Assembly: GCA_020636215.1 (NCBI GenBank)
Contig: JACJYG010000009.1
Coordinates: forward strand, 124,001-188,000
DNA: 64,000 bases
Reading direction: 5' to 3'
Source: Lewinellaceae bacterium
GTDB taxonomy: Bacteria; Bacteroidota; Bacteroidia; Chitinophagales; Saprospiraceae
In this document: positions 7,961-17,577 of the stretch, in pieces
Position numbering within the stretch: the first letter of the stretch is position 1
Layout of the letters: every line of letters begins with the position of its first letter
Notes under the pieces: generated by a model
Told to the model about the DNA's origin: nothing
The model's database searches: none
What the model saw: the letters and a program-made list of their open reading frames with translations, nothing else
Program-made: the position numbers and the translations under genes

Positions 7961-10471
7961 TCATTCCACTACGACTTTTTCCATGCCTCTTCCTTTCTCC
8001 GTGCGTACTTCCACCCAGTACAACCCTTTGGGCAAGCCCTGTAAGTTAAGGGCATGGGTACCGTAGGGTGAAATGGATTCCCTTTGGCTCATTACCAGTT
8101 GCCCGAAGCTGTTCATCACCCGGACTTCCATAAGCTTGGCTTCTTCCTTGAGTTCCAGGTAAACCAGTCCATTGGAAGGGTTGGGATACAACTTAAACCC
8201 AATCGGTTGGACATACCGTTCATCACTACCCACCAGCCCATCAACGGGGCCATCGGCGAAAGTTACGAGGTTACAGGCGACGATGAGATGTGGGTTGAAA
8301 CCGTCGTTGCAATCCGGGCAAGTGACGCCGCTTTGGCAATTCGGGTTGTTCGGATGGCAGCTATCCACATAATCTTCATCGAAGACATAGCGGAGGCTAA
8401 CGGGGGTGTTGCTGATAAAGGGCGTCATATCATAATCGAACCAGTGGGCGATAGCGCCAGGGCACCAACCGGCCCGGTCAAAATACCAGGTGCCGTTCTG
8501 GGGTTGGCAGGCGTCCGGATTGGGGTTGCAATCCTGCCAGTTGTGTTGCTCAAATGTTTGAACGCCATTGACCCAGATATGGTGGGTGTCGTCATGGAAT
8601 TCCGCGGCATTGCCGGTATTGTTATCCCCCCAGCCATGCCCGGTGGAGACCAGTTTAAGGGTAGACGCCACGGCATTGTCAGGAAATTGAATGCTACGCT
8701 CTTCCACCGGCTGCAGGTTTGCCGGGTCGCCAAAAGGATAGGTTTCCCACCAGACGATATCAATAGCACTGTATTTATGTTGAGGCGCGCCGGCCTTGAA
8801 ATCAAATTTCAGGTTGTACAAAAAGCCATTATCCAAAGTCTCGCAATTTAGGCGGAAAGCGATCTTTCCCTGGAGAACAGACATGTAGTCCGTCAGGTCG
8901 ATAGAGTGGGAGCAGGGGGTGCCGTAGGGAGTGATATACCGGAATATCTCCACCCACTGTCCATTATGCCCTTTGGCCTCAACGCTGGACACCCGGTCCC
9001 ATGGGCCACAGCCGCCGGTGGGGCATTTGAGTTCCAGGGTTGCGGTGACCTGGCTGAAAGCGCCCAGGTAGGAGGGGAGTTCTGCTTCTACTACCTCCGA
9101 GTTTTGGGTGGAATTAAGCCAGATATCGCTGGCTGCTATCACGTCATTGATATCACTGGTTTGATCAACGACATTGATATTCACGCTTTCCGTCGCGGAA
9201 GCACCATAATTGTTGGTTGAGATGATATTTACCGTATAGCTTCCATAGGCAGGCGGCGTCCACCAGCCGGTGTAGTGGCCGTTGCCCCAATCCTTGGGCT
9301 CAATGTCTTCCCCATTGACCTGGAAGTACACATTGGACACGGAAAACAGTTCGGGATAATCGATCGTAGAGATGGCCGCCAGTTGTATGGCGGAAAGTTC
9401 CGGAACATAGACCTCTCCCGCCAGGGGGTTTCGGGCTTCTATGACGGGTACGAAGGTATTGGGGTCCAGCACCTGGAAAGAATTAAAAATATCCTCGGCA
9501 GGTTCATAGGTTCCATCACCCACCTGGCTGGCCTTGATGACAACTTCTCCGGCAATTCCATCCAGGGTGACGATGTTCCCATCCACGGAAGCAGGGCCGG
9601 AAACCACTTCATAGGATACCGGAAGCCCGGAGCTGGCGGCGGCATTGAGTTCAAATGGTTCAGCTGTCGTCAACTTATTGGGGATCTGAGGGAAAGTGAT
9701 GGCCTGGAAGCCGATGTCCAGCACGCCGCCGAAATTGGAGGTTGGGCCCATCATTGCAAAATTGAGCAGGTCGGCGTCGCGTTCCCCATTCCCGATCTCA
9801 CATTTTAGCTTGGTGATGGAGGTATTATCCTCGCCGGGCACACCCTGGTTGAATTTGTAGTACAATTGTAGTTCGGGTTCGTCACCAGTCAGTTCATTTG
9901 CCATCATATCCTGGATGTCGGCAGGGGTGAGCGCCTTGGTCCAGACGGACACTTCATCGACGCGGCCGCCGAAGTAGAAGTTAAAACCCGCCAGGATGCT
10001 TTTGCCGATGGCGAAGTCGATATTATCGAGTTCAAAAGTACCGGATGCAGGGGAGCTCCCCTTGAGCACTCCATCGATGTACAAGGCAACCTTGGCGCCG
10101 TCATATACCCAGGCGATGTGTTGCCAGGTTTCGGGAACGATACTGAAGGCCGGAGCGACAAATTCGTAAAAACCCACTGAGTTGTGAAAACGGCACTCCA
10201 TCGTCCCGTTGTTCAGTTGGATCAGGTAGAAGCCGTTATTGCCCCGAAAGCCCATCATGCCCTGCCCGTAGGCCAACTGGTCGGTATAATACCAACCGGC
10301 CATGGAAAAGGCGCTGGCATTGGCGATGTAATGAGAACCATCATTGAGGACAACATAGTCATCCACCCGGTCGAAATGCAAATACTGGTCCGACTGGGCC
10401 ACGCTTTGATGGGGCAATAAAGCCCAAAGGAAGAGCAATAGTAGGGTAGAGGGTAGGGCAATTTTTTTCAT
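7961..10471 (-). CDS. Secreted peptide-N-glycosidase F-like enzyme with LamG domain and T9SS sorting domain
   Basis: An 836-residue secreted amidase that should release N-linked glycans from glycoproteins by cutting at Asn. After the signal peptide (ends SVAQ) comes a LamG/concanavalin-like domain (about 28-210), Ig-like linkers (250-440), then the two PNGase F jelly-roll domains (about 455-735). From memory of the Elizabethkingia enzyme, catalytic Asp60 aligns with D492 in PWDRV, Glu118 with E544 in NCETL and Glu206 with E624 in NAAEFHD; RAGWCPG is also conserved. The last 80 residues form a T9SS type A sorting domain (FKLYPNPSNG ... LPKGLYWVEV). It is the last gene of the susC-susD transcription unit, 88 bases after susD. 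Confidence 0.93.
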   Translation of the reverse strand: MKKIALPSTLLLLFLWALLPHQSVAQSDQYLHFDRVDDYVVLNDGSHYIANASAFSMAGWYYTDQLAYGQGMMGFRGNNGFYLIQLNNGTMECRFHNSVGFYEFVAPAFSIVPETWQHIAWVYDGAKVALYIDGVLKGSSPASGTFELDNIDFAIGKSILAGFNFYFGGRVDEVSVWTKALTPADIQDMMANELTGDEPELQLYYKFNQGVPGEDNTSITKLKCEIGNGERDADLLNFAMMGPTSNFGGVLDIGFQAITFPQIPNKLTTAEPFELNAAASSGLPVSYEVVSGPASVDGNIVTLDGIAGEVVIKASQVGDGTYEPAEDIFNSFQVLDPNTFVPVIEARNPLAGEVYVPELSAIQLAAISTIDYPELFSVSNVYFQVNGEDIEPKDWGNGHYTGWWTPPAYGSYTVNIISTNNYGASATESVNINVVDQTSDINDVIAASDIWLNSTQNSEVVEAELPSYLGAFSQVTATLELKCPTGGCGPWDRVSSVEAKGHNGQWVEIFRYITPYGTPCSHSIDLTDYMSVLQGKIAFRLNCETLDNGFLYNLKFDFKAGAPQHKYSAIDIVWWETYPFGDPANLQPVEERSIQFPDNAVASTLKLVSTGHGWGDNNTGNAAEFHDDTHHIWVNGVQTFEQHNWQDCNPNPDACQPQNGTWYFDRAGWCPGAIAHWFDYDMTPFISNTPVSLRYVFDEDYVDSCHPNNPNCQSGVTCPDCNDGFNPHLIVACNLVTFADGPVDGLVGSDERYVQPIGFKLYPNPSNGLVYLELKEEAKLMEVRVMNSFGQLVMSQRESISPYGTHALNLQGLPKGLYWVEVRTEKGRGMEKVVVE

Positions 10472-10559
10472 AATACATGTATTTTTTGTTTTTTATGAAT
10501 CAACCTTTTTTTGCTGGCATCTTGCGTCCAGACTGTCAACTGACGTAATGATATCCTGG

Positions 10560-12149
10560 CTAAAGCATCCACCAGACTTTTACCCGTTCTGAATCCTCTA
10601 CCATTTTACTCACCTGTTCAGCCCAGTTATCGGCATTGTTCTCGGCTTCGGAAGGCGGGTAGGGGAAGCGAAAATGCGCTACCGGGCCGCCTTCCCTTGG
10701 TGTCATGCCGGTTCGGCGAGCCAGAGCATAGGCTTCCCAGGGCTGCCGGAAAGCATCCAGCCATCGCTGGGCGTAAATAAACTCCAGCTTTTTATCCGTA
10801 GTGAAAATACTGATCCGTGGATTATTGGTAACAGCGAATATCTCGCCTATGGCCAGCACTGGAGATTTGTTTTCCCATATCCCGCAGTTCACCATGACGT
10901 TCTGCCAGAATTGGATGGAAGCCACTACTCCGAGCGTGTATTCGCCCTCCGCTTCGTCAGAATCCATGCCCACTCCCAGGCCCCGAAGGTAGGCTTCCGC
11001 CTTGATGAAATGCACCTCGGCGGCGGTCAGAATGATTTCGGGGATATCCATTTCATCCCGGATCAGGTAATAATTGAAGGGAGAATAAATATTACCATTC
11101 CCTTTAATCGGGTAATTGCTGTCACGCTGTTGCTGGTAAGGGATCCCTCCGGAAGGAGGCGTGTCAGAATCCGGTATCTGCGGAAAGGGCGCCCATTCAC
11201 CTGCATTGTTGGTTTCAAAGAAAATATAGGCGCGCGGGTCGTAAATACCACTGCCATCGATATTGTTATTGATCGATAATTGGTTCCAAACGGTGCTGCC
11301 CATGCGCAGTTTGTTGTGTTCGCGGAACGACCAGTTGACGCTCTCGTTTCGCCAGTCCTGAGCGGCGGGCGACATCACCACATCTTCTCCATCGCGGATC
11401 ACGGGTAGATTGTTCTCGAGGATATCCTGAAGGATTGGGGCTGCAAATGCCGGGTCCTTCTCCACCATCCGTAAAGCGTGTCGAAGCCGCAGGGAGTTGG
11501 CGAATTTCTTCCACCGCAGCATATCTCCGTTGAAAAAGGTGTCGAAATTGCCAAAGCTGACATAAGGCGTTCCGGAAGCCGTGGTGGGGTTGGGAAAGGT
11601 GTTGAGATGGTCTGCTGCCCATTTTAGGTCGTCCAGCAAGTATTTGTAAATAGCCTCCTGCCCATCAAATTTTGGGCGGGCGAAATCCAGGTCTTCGAAA
11701 CCTTTTCCGGCGTCAAAAAAAGGCATATCGCCAAACAGGTCGGTAATTCGGAAGGTTTTGTAAGCCAAAAGGATCTTTACCATGGCCCGGACATTGTTCA
11801 GCGCCTCGGGCTCAACCTCCATTTCGTCAAAGCGCAACTCGATTTCCCTGATGTGGGCCAGCGCCCGGTAATAATTGCTCCAGGCTTCTTCTGTCCCAAT
11901 ATTGATATTCTGAAAAGTAGCCGCCGTCAGGGCTGCCTGCTGGGTAACACCATAGAGGGTTTCATTGTGCAGGTAGAACTGTTCATTCCACCCCAGGCGG
12001 AGAGAACTTACCACATTATTGAAGAGTGGCCCCACATCTGTTTGGGTGGGGAAGAAAGGGTTGCGGTTGAGTTCCTCAAAATCTTTTTCGCAAGCGGATG
12101 CTATCAGTAAGGATAGGATTAAGGAAATATGTATTGCCGATTTTTTCAT
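10560..12149 (-). CDS. SusD/RagB-like nutrient-binding outer membrane lipoprotein
   Basis: A 529-residue SusD-type lipoprotein that caps a SusC channel and binds oligosaccharide or peptide at the cell surface. The lipobox LIASAC places the lipid on Cys20. The following EKDFEELNRNP and the TPR-like helices with RALAHIREIELR and LAYKTFRITDLFGDMPF are typical of the SusD-like group that includes a shorter, single-domain form (SusD_2/RagB type). Its start is 56 bases downstream of the susC-like stop. The ligand cannot be read from the sequence, but the neighbouring PNGase F suggests glycan or glycopeptide. Confidence 0.93.
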   Translation of the reverse strand: MKKSAIHISLILSLLIASACEKDFEELNRNPFFPTQTDVGPLFNNVVSSLRLGWNEQFYLHNETLYGVTQQAALTAATFQNINIGTEEAWSNYYRALAHIREIELRFDEMEVEPEALNNVRAMVKILLAYKTFRITDLFGDMPFFDAGKGFEDLDFARPKFDGQEAIYKYLLDDLKWAADHLNTFPNPTTASGTPYVSFGNFDTFFNGDMLRWKKFANSLRLRHALRMVEKDPAFAAPILQDILENNLPVIRDGEDVVMSPAAQDWRNESVNWSFREHNKLRMGSTVWNQLSINNNIDGSGIYDPRAYIFFETNNAGEWAPFPQIPDSDTPPSGGIPYQQQRDSNYPIKGNGNIYSPFNYYLIRDEMDIPEIILTAAEVHFIKAEAYLRGLGVGMDSDEAEGEYTLGVVASIQFWQNVMVNCGIWENKSPVLAIGEIFAVTNNPRISIFTTDKKLEFIYAQRWLDAFRQPWEAYALARRTGMTPREGGPVAHFRFPYPPSEAENNADNWAEQVSKMVEDSERVKVWWML

Positions 12150-12204
12150 GCTTTAGAATGCTTATTTAGATCGCTGCCGCGGCCAGAGGGCCAGGCCACT
12201 TTTT

Positions 12205-15200
12205 TTAAAAAGACATATTCAACCCGAACGTCAGGGAACGAACACTGGGGAAAGAAGCCCATTCCAGGCCCTGCGCATTACCGGAACCATTGGCCCCTTC
12301 GGGGTTCACCCGGTCAGGTAGGGTAGTATACAAATAGAACAGGTCGCGCCCCACCAGGGAAAAAGTCAGGTCCTGGAAAACGCCGGACTTATCGAGTAAC
12401 TTTTTCGGCAGGCGGTAGGAGAGGACGACCTCACGGAGTTTTACCCAGGAGTTTTCCAGAATGCCCGGCGTCGTCGGGAAATGTCCCCAGCCGCCGGTAT
12501 TTCCGATGTATTTGAAATAGTAGTGGGTTACTTTATCGTTAGGCAGGCCATTGGCGTCTACGCCCGGTAGGATGACCCCGATATTGCGCACCTGGCCATC
12601 CGGATCGGTGTAAGGCAGGCCGCCGCCGAGGCGCTCTTTCAGGGTTTCCGGGCTTTGCCCGGTCTGCAGGCCGATCACGTAGGAACCGGCGTAGATATCG
12701 CCGCCCCATTTGGTGTCGACCAAGGTGCTGAGCGAAAGCCCCTTGTAGCTTAGTTTCATCGTCCAGCCGCCAGTAAAATCCGGGGAGGCATTGCCCAATG
12801 GCACCCGGCTGTCGGTAAAGAGGTAGTGGGTGCCGTCTTCGTTGACGATGGGTTGCCCGCTGCCCTCGTGGTAAATATAATCGTAGCCGATAATCGTGCC
12901 GTATTCCTCTCCTTCCCGCACGGCAATAGCCGGGCCGTTCAGCCCCCAGATATTGGCCAGTTCGAGGATCTCCGCGCCATCACCGAGGCTGGCCACGAAA
13001 TTCCGGTTGTGGTTGATGTTGATCCCCGTCCTCCAGGAGAAATTCCGATTGTGGATCAGGGTTATATTCAGGATAGCTTCGTAGCCTTTGTTTTCCAGGA
13101 CGCCCGTGTTGATCCGGATGCGGTTGGCGCCGGAGGAGGCCGGCAGGGGCGAATCCAGGATCTGGTCGAAGGATCGGATATAGTACCAGGTAAAATCGAG
13201 GTTGATCCGGTCTTCCAGTAGCCCCAGGGTGGCGCCCATTTCATACGAGTTCGCCTGCTGGGGCTTCAATTCGATTGGTGGGATAGTGCCCGGCAAAGAG
13301 GCCGTCTGGCTGCCGCCAAAGGTCCCCGTGGAATAGACGAAGTCGACCTGATAGGGGTCCGTATCGGAGGCGGTTTGCGCATAGGCGCCGCGTAGTTTAA
13401 GAAAGCTCAACCAGTCAAGGTTAAGGTCAAAGGCCTCGGTAGCGAGGAAGCTGAGCGAGGCGGAAGGGTAGAAGTAGGAATTGTTCTTTGCAGGCAGTGC
13501 GGAAGACCAGTCGTTGCGGCCGGTTAGCTCCAGGAAGAGGTAATTCTCGTAGCTTAGGTTCAGAAAGCTGTAAATGGAATTGATCTTTTTATCGTAGCGC
13601 ACCTCCGAAGGAATAGGTACGGTAAGCCGGTCGTCATAGTTGTTGAAAGAGAACAACCAGGGGTTGATCCAGCGGCCGCTGCTACCCTTCAACCCATATC
13701 GGCTGCGTTCCCACTGCGTACCTCCAAAAGAAAGGCTGGCGTTAAGCGCAGAGTGGAACAATTTATCCTTTTTGGCCGTGATGAGGAATTCGTTGTTGCG
13801 CACCAGGTCGCGGTTCAGCTCATTGGAGTAGCTGCCTTCCTGTATGCCCAGCCGGTCAATAGGGTTATTGCGGGCTTCAAACTGGTTGAGGGTAAAGTCC
13901 ATGCCCAGCCGGCCGGTAACGTTCAGCCAGGGCGTGATATCGTAAATCAATGACAAGGATCCGATCAGCTTGTTGCGGTCCAGGCCGGTATTATTATTAT
14001 AGGTGTTCCACCATAAATGAGGGGGGGCAAAGGTGAAGGGGTAACCGCCTTCAATGTCATCGTAGTTGTAGCGCGTGCCATCCGGCAGGATGTTAATTTC
14101 CTTTTCAAGCCCCTTGTAACTGCGCGGCCAACTGTACAGGATGCCTTTGCCAAAGGAGCTGTTGTTGTCATCCCCCAGGGTCGGGCTGTTCAGGCGGTAG
14201 TAGTTGAGGTAGGAAACCGAGAGGTCCGCGTGGACTTTAGAGGAAATATCCAGCCGGGAACCCAGGTTGACGGAGGTTTGGTTGTATTTGCTGTTGGGAA
14301 TGATGGCGTTGTGATCTGTCCGGGTGAGGGAAACCCGCAGGGTGCCCATTTCGCCGCCTCCCGAAAAGGCGAGGTTGTGGGTGGTGGTGTTGCCATCGCT
14401 GAAAAATTGTTTGAGGTTGTCGGGCTGGGGGTCGAAGGGGCGCATTTCGCCGTCCCACCAACGCACCATCTGTCCCTCCATCTTGGGGCCCCAGGAGACC
14501 CCTGTGGAGTAGAAACCGAACAGTTCTGCCGTCGGTTTGCCGAAAGGCCCGTCGTTGACCTGGGTCTCGCGGGGATAAATGTAATTACCTTCCGCGTCGG
14601 TTGGCAAGGTAGGTTCCGACAGGCTGATGGGGCCGCCGGCGCCGAAAATGTTTTGCACGTCGCGGTAGCGGAACGGCTGAATGATCTTGTGCTGAACGGA
14701 GTAATTGACGCCAATGCCTTTTTGCTTTTTCCCTCGTTTGGTAGTGATCAGCATCACCCCGTTGGCGCCGCGGGCGCCGTAGAGAGCGGCGGCGGTGGGG
14801 CCTTTCAGGATATTGACGCTCTCGATGTCCATTGGGTTTATATTGTTGATAGCCGACCCCCAATCGACGCCGCGGCCTATGTCCTGCATCCCGGGTTCGT
14901 TCTCTAGCGGCACGCCATCCACGACGATCAGTGGTTGGTTGTTGGCGTTGATGTTGTTATTGCCGCGAATGACGATGCGGGTAGTGCCGCCATCCACGCC
15001 ATTCGGTGTGGTGACCTGCACGCCTGCCGATTTGCCACTCAGGGCGCTGACCAGGTTGGGCGCGTTGGACAGAGTGAGTTCCTGGCCCTCGAACTTTTCC
15101 GTCGAATAGCCGATCTCCCGTTTTTGCCGTTTCACGCCCAGCGCTGTAACCACTACTTCATCCAGTTGCTCGGCGTCCAGTTCCAGGGCCACATCAATTT

Positions 15201-15468
15201 GCGCCCTGCCGTCGATGGCTATTTCCTGGGTTTGAAAGCCAATGTAGCTGAATACCAGGATGCTCTGTGCGTCAGGCGCCTGTAATTCATAGGCGCCGTC
15301 CAGGTCGGTAGAGGCGCCGAGTGTCGTCCCTTTCACACTAACATTCACCCCGATGAGGGCTTCACCATCCTCCGCGGAAATAACCACGCCTTTGACGAGA
15401 TGTTGGGCGGAGAGGAAATGACTCCAGGAGAGGAAAAAAAGTAGGAGGAGAGGTATAGATCTTTGCAT
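12205..15468 (-). CDS. SusC/RagA family TonB-linked outer membrane transporter
   Basis: A TonB-dependent transporter of 1087 residues when started at the ATG at 15468, which gives the signal peptide MQRSIPLLLLFFLSWSHFLSAQ; an in-frame start at 15555 adds 29 basic residues with no role. After the signal comes a carboxypeptidase-regulatory-like domain (about 25-100, VVISAEDGEALIGVNVSVKG), the TonB-box signature DEVVVTALG, the plug domain (TRIVIRGNNN, LIVVDGVPL, SVNILKGPTAAALYGARGANG) and a long barrel ending in a terminal Phe (FGLNMSF). It forms an importer with the SusD-like lipoprotein. It is first in the unit susC-susD-PNGase F. Confidence 0.95.
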   Translation of the reverse strand: MQRSIPLLLLFFLSWSHFLSAQHLVKGVVISAEDGEALIGVNVSVKGTTLGASTDLDGAYELQAPDAQSILVFSYIGFQTQEIAIDGRAQIDVALELDAEQLDEVVVTALGVKRQKREIGYSTEKFEGQELTLSNAPNLVSALSGKSAGVQVTTPNGVDGGTTRIVIRGNNNINANNQPLIVVDGVPLENEPGMQDIGRGVDWGSAINNINPMDIESVNILKGPTAAALYGARGANGVMLITTKRGKKQKGIGVNYSVQHKIIQPFRYRDVQNIFGAGGPISLSEPTLPTDAEGNYIYPRETQVNDGPFGKPTAELFGFYSTGVSWGPKMEGQMVRWWDGEMRPFDPQPDNLKQFFSDGNTTTHNLAFSGGGEMGTLRVSLTRTDHNAIIPNSKYNQTSVNLGSRLDISSKVHADLSVSYLNYYRLNSPTLGDDNNSSFGKGILYSWPRSYKGLEKEINILPDGTRYNYDDIEGGYPFTFAPPHLWWNTYNNNTGLDRNKLIGSLSLIYDITPWLNVTGRLGMDFTLNQFEARNNPIDRLGIQEGSYSNELNRDLVRNNEFLITAKKDKLFHSALNASLSFGGTQWERSRYGLKGSSGRWINPWLFSFNNYDDRLTVPIPSEVRYDKKINSIYSFLNLSYENYLFLELTGRNDWSSALPAKNNSYFYPSASLSFLATEAFDLNLDWLSFLKLRGAYAQTASDTDPYQVDFVYSTGTFGGSQTASLPGTIPPIELKPQQANSYEMGATLGLLEDRINLDFTWYYIRSFDQILDSPLPASSGANRIRINTGVLENKGYEAILNITLIHNRNFSWRTGININHNRNFVASLGDGAEILELANIWGLNGPAIAVREGEEYGTIIGYDYIYHEGSGQPIVNEDGTHYLFTDSRVPLGNASPDFTGGWTMKLSYKGLSLSTLVDTKWGGDIYAGSYVIGLQTGQSPETLKERLGGGLPYTDPDGQVRNIGVILPGVDANGLPNDKVTHYYFKYIGNTGGWGHFPTTPGILENSWVKLREVVLSYRLPKKLLDKSGVFQDLTFSLVGRDLFYLYTTLPDRVNPEGANGSGNAQGLEWASFPSVRSLTFGLNMSF

Positions 15469-15520
15469 GCAGGCTACTGTTTTTCGTTTACTGGCCTTCC
15501 GTTTGGGTAAAGGCAATTTC

Positions 15521-15556
15521 CAAAAATAGGGGAATAGTTGGATATGTCGAATCAAA
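15521..15556 (-). promoter_or_regulatory. Candidate promoter of the susC-susD-PNGase F operon
   Basis: The plus strand shows CAAAAATA at 15521-15528, which is TATTTTTG on the minus strand, and CAAA at 15553-15556 (TTTG on the minus strand) as the -33 box. The 24-base spacing is slightly long for Bacteroidota promoters. The predicted leader before the ATG at 15468 is about 45 bases. Confidence 0.4.
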
Positions 15557-15641
15557 TTGAAAATGTTTTGCCGGCCTCCATATTGGTAAAAAGCCTATTG
15601 CCCAAATTCCGGCAATCAACCCCTGTTTTTCTACTGAAGCA

Positions 15642-15800
15642 CTACCTTTCCGGCGCCCACTGATTCCCCTTTATCCTAATCCGATAAAAATACAAGCCAG
15701 AGGGCAGGCCTGCCGAGGATATCTCCATTTGATCCACATTCAGGATCAGTTAAATCAGGACCCTGTCCAGATATAGGGTAGGAGAGAGGATTGTTATTGC
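15642..15800 (-). pseudogene. Remnant of a T9SS sorting domain
   Basis: On the minus strand the frame ending with TAG at 15642-15644 encodes SSAGLPSGLYFYRIRIKG, which is the final part of a type A T9SS sorting domain (LPSGLYxxRI). It is interrupted upstream by TAA at 15750-15752, beyond which the same frame reads LYLDRVLI, also like such domains. No full gene joins it, so it looks like the tail of a lost secreted protein upstream of the susC operon. The rest of the 15557-15955 gap shows nothing else I can name. Confidence 0.55.
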
Positions 15801-15955
15801 TTATCAGCAGGAAGAGAGGCTCCAGAAAACAGGCCGGGGTATGAAAATTGGAGGAAGGGTGAGTCCGTGTTGGAGTTTTTACGCTTTACTTAAAAAAGGA
15901 GGGCGCAGAAGGTAGCATTTCTTTTTATATATTTACCGGAAAGAAGAACGGAAGA

Positions 15956-16582
15956 ATGAAAAAACCAACGAATTACCTGCTGTTCATACTGGCCACATTG
16001 CTTGTAGGGTGCGGGGTGCTACAAAAGAAAGACGAAGCAGGATTTAAAACCCTTTTCAATGGCAAGAACCTGGATGGCTGGGTGCAACATGGAACTGAAA
16101 AGTGGTATGTCGAAAAGGGAGAATTGATCTGCGAAAGCGGCCCGGATGCCCAATACGGTTATTTGTCCACCGCCGATTATTATGACAATTTCGAACTAAG
16201 CCTTGAATTCAAGCAGGAAGCGAACGGCAACAGTGGTGTTTTCTTCCGGTCTACTTTTGAAGGGACCAAGGTCAGTGGCTGGCAGGTGGAGGTGGCGCCC
16301 CCCGGAAGCCACACCGGAGGGATCTATGAATCCTATGGCCGGGGGTGGTTGATACAACCTGGGCCGGAGCAGGAAAAGGCCCTGAAGATGGGGGAGTGGA
16401 ATACCTTAAAAGTGATAGCGAAAGGCCCTGCAGTTACCACCTGGCTCAATGGGGTGGAAATGGTGCAGATCGAAGATCAAAAGATTGGAGAAGGGAAAGG
16501 CGCGATAGCGCTACAGATTCATGACGGTGGCGGAATCAAGGTGCGCTGGCGTAACATTAGAATTAGGCCCCTGGGAAAATGA
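15956..16582 (+). CDS. DUF1080 (3-keto-disaccharide hydrolase-like) lipoprotein
   Basis: A 208-residue lipoprotein (lipobox LLVGC, Cys19) with the jelly-roll DUF1080 domain. Family marks are FNGKNLDGW near residue 37, NFELSLEFK, NGNSGVFFRS and a late EWNTLKVIAKGPAVTTWLNG followed by IALQIHDGGGIKVRWRNIRI. Characterised relatives hydrolyse glycosides whose sugar has first been oxidised at C3; others only bind carbohydrate. Lipid anchoring puts it in the envelope. It stands first in a plus-strand group with a second DUF1080 protein and an oxidoreductase, separated from the next gene by an inserted palindromic element. Confidence 0.87.
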   Translation: MKKPTNYLLFILATLLVGCGVLQKKDEAGFKTLFNGKNLDGWVQHGTEKWYVEKGELICESGPDAQYGYLSTADYYDNFELSLEFKQEANGNSGVFFRSTFEGTKVSGWQVEVAPPGSHTGGIYESYGRGWLIQPGPEQEKALKMGEWNTLKVIAKGPAVTTWLNGVEMVQIEDQKIGEGKGAIALQIHDGGGIKVRWRNIRIRPLGK

Positions 16583-16596
16583 AATTCCTGTTGTTA

Positions 16597-16759
16597 AGAA
16601 GCTGTTTGAATTTAGTCCTTCAGTTTTATTATGCCTCTTTTTCCGCCACTCTGCGGCTTTTTTTCGCCCCGTACCTATGGGTACGAGGCTCAAAAAGAGC
16701 CTTGATTGACGAAAAAATAGCCTATAATAAATTCTAAAAACCAAATTCAAACAGCTTCT
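16597..16759. mobile_element. MITE-like palindromic element
   Basis: A 163-base stretch bounded by perfect 17 bp inverted repeats, AGAAGCTGTTTGAATTT at 16597-16613 and its complement at 16743-16759. The interior is itself an imperfect palindrome (TTTATTAT...ATAATAAA arms, GGCTC/GAGCC, and CGTACC/GGTACG at the centre). It encodes nothing and sits neatly between two DUF1080 genes. Size and structure fit a non-autonomous transposable element; a target duplication is not clear. Confidence 0.65.
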
Positions 16760-16805
16760 AAGCGGAAAAGCATATCTATTTAAGCAATTTACTAAACATA
16801 CTTAC

Positions 16806-17567
16806 ATGAAATATCTTATCCCCTTTTTATTACTCGCACTGGCCATCAGTTCCTGTAAAACGGAGCCCAAAGCTGAAGATGATGACTGGATCTATCTTTT
16901 TGACGGCGCCAGCACCGACGGCTGGAGAGCCTATAACGGAGATTCATTACCTCCCCAATGGGTGATCAAAGATGGCGCTTTGACCTTTGATGCGGAGGTG
17001 AAAAAATTGGATGTTGAACATCAGGGAGGCAGAGATATCATTTACGCCGCAGAAGAGTTCGACAATTTTGAATTGTACTTAGAGTGGAAACTGCCGCCAG
17101 GTGGGAACAGTGGTATTTTTTACCATGTAAAAGAAGGTTACGATGGCCCTCCGAATGTTGCCCCGGAATACCAACTGATCGATGATGAGAATTATACAAA
17201 GTTTCATGACATTACCGAATATAATAAGAGTATTGGCTATACAGAAAACCCGCAAGACCTACAGCCTTTACAGCAAACCGCTTGCGATTATGCTATGACT
17301 CCTGCAGACCCTGCACAAAAAGTCCTGCATCCTGCCGGTGAGTGGAACAGCTCTAAAATTGTATTCACGCCAACTCGTGTAGAACACTGGCTTAATGGGA
17401 AAATGGTGTTGTCTTTTGTACCCTGGTCAGAAGATTGGTACAAAAAGAAGAACAGTGGAAAATGGGAAGGTTCCCCGGATTATGGGAAGTTTAAAACCGG
17501 CTATATCGGGCTGCAAGATCACGACAGCCCATTGTGGTTTAGAAATATAAAAATCAAGAAATTATAA
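16806..17567 (+). CDS. DUF1080 (3-keto-disaccharide hydrolase-like) lipoprotein, second copy
   Basis: A 253-residue lipoprotein (lipobox AISSC, Cys17) with the same DUF1080 fold as the gene upstream but longer, with an inserted loop (residues about 115-165, PNVAPEYQLIDDENY through ACDYAMTP) seen in the larger branch of the family. Core marks are LFDGASTDGWRAYNG, FDNFELYLEWKLPPGGNSGIFY and TRVEHWLNGKMV, with GYIGLQDHDSPLWFRNIKIKKL at the end. It precedes the oxidoreductase gene by 10 bases, so the two are surely co-transcribed. The pair of divergent DUF1080 proteins suggests two steps or two substrates rather than a simple duplication. Confidence 0.9.
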   Translation: MKYLIPFLLLALAISSCKTEPKAEDDDWIYLFDGASTDGWRAYNGDSLPPQWVIKDGALTFDAEVKKLDVEHQGGRDIIYAAEEFDNFELYLEWKLPPGGNSGIFYHVKEGYDGPPNVAPEYQLIDDENYTKFHDITEYNKSIGYTENPQDLQPLQQTACDYAMTPADPAQKVLHPAGEWNSSKIVFTPTRVEHWLNGKMVLSFVPWSEDWYKKKNSGKWEGSPDYGKFKTGYIGLQDHDSPLWFRNIKIKKL

Positions 17568-17577
17568 TCACAAGGAA

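Noticed and set aside
14017..14907. Long open frame opposite the susC-like gene (296 codons)
   Set aside because: It is the antisense shadow of a well-conserved SusC frame and its protein lacks any family feature.
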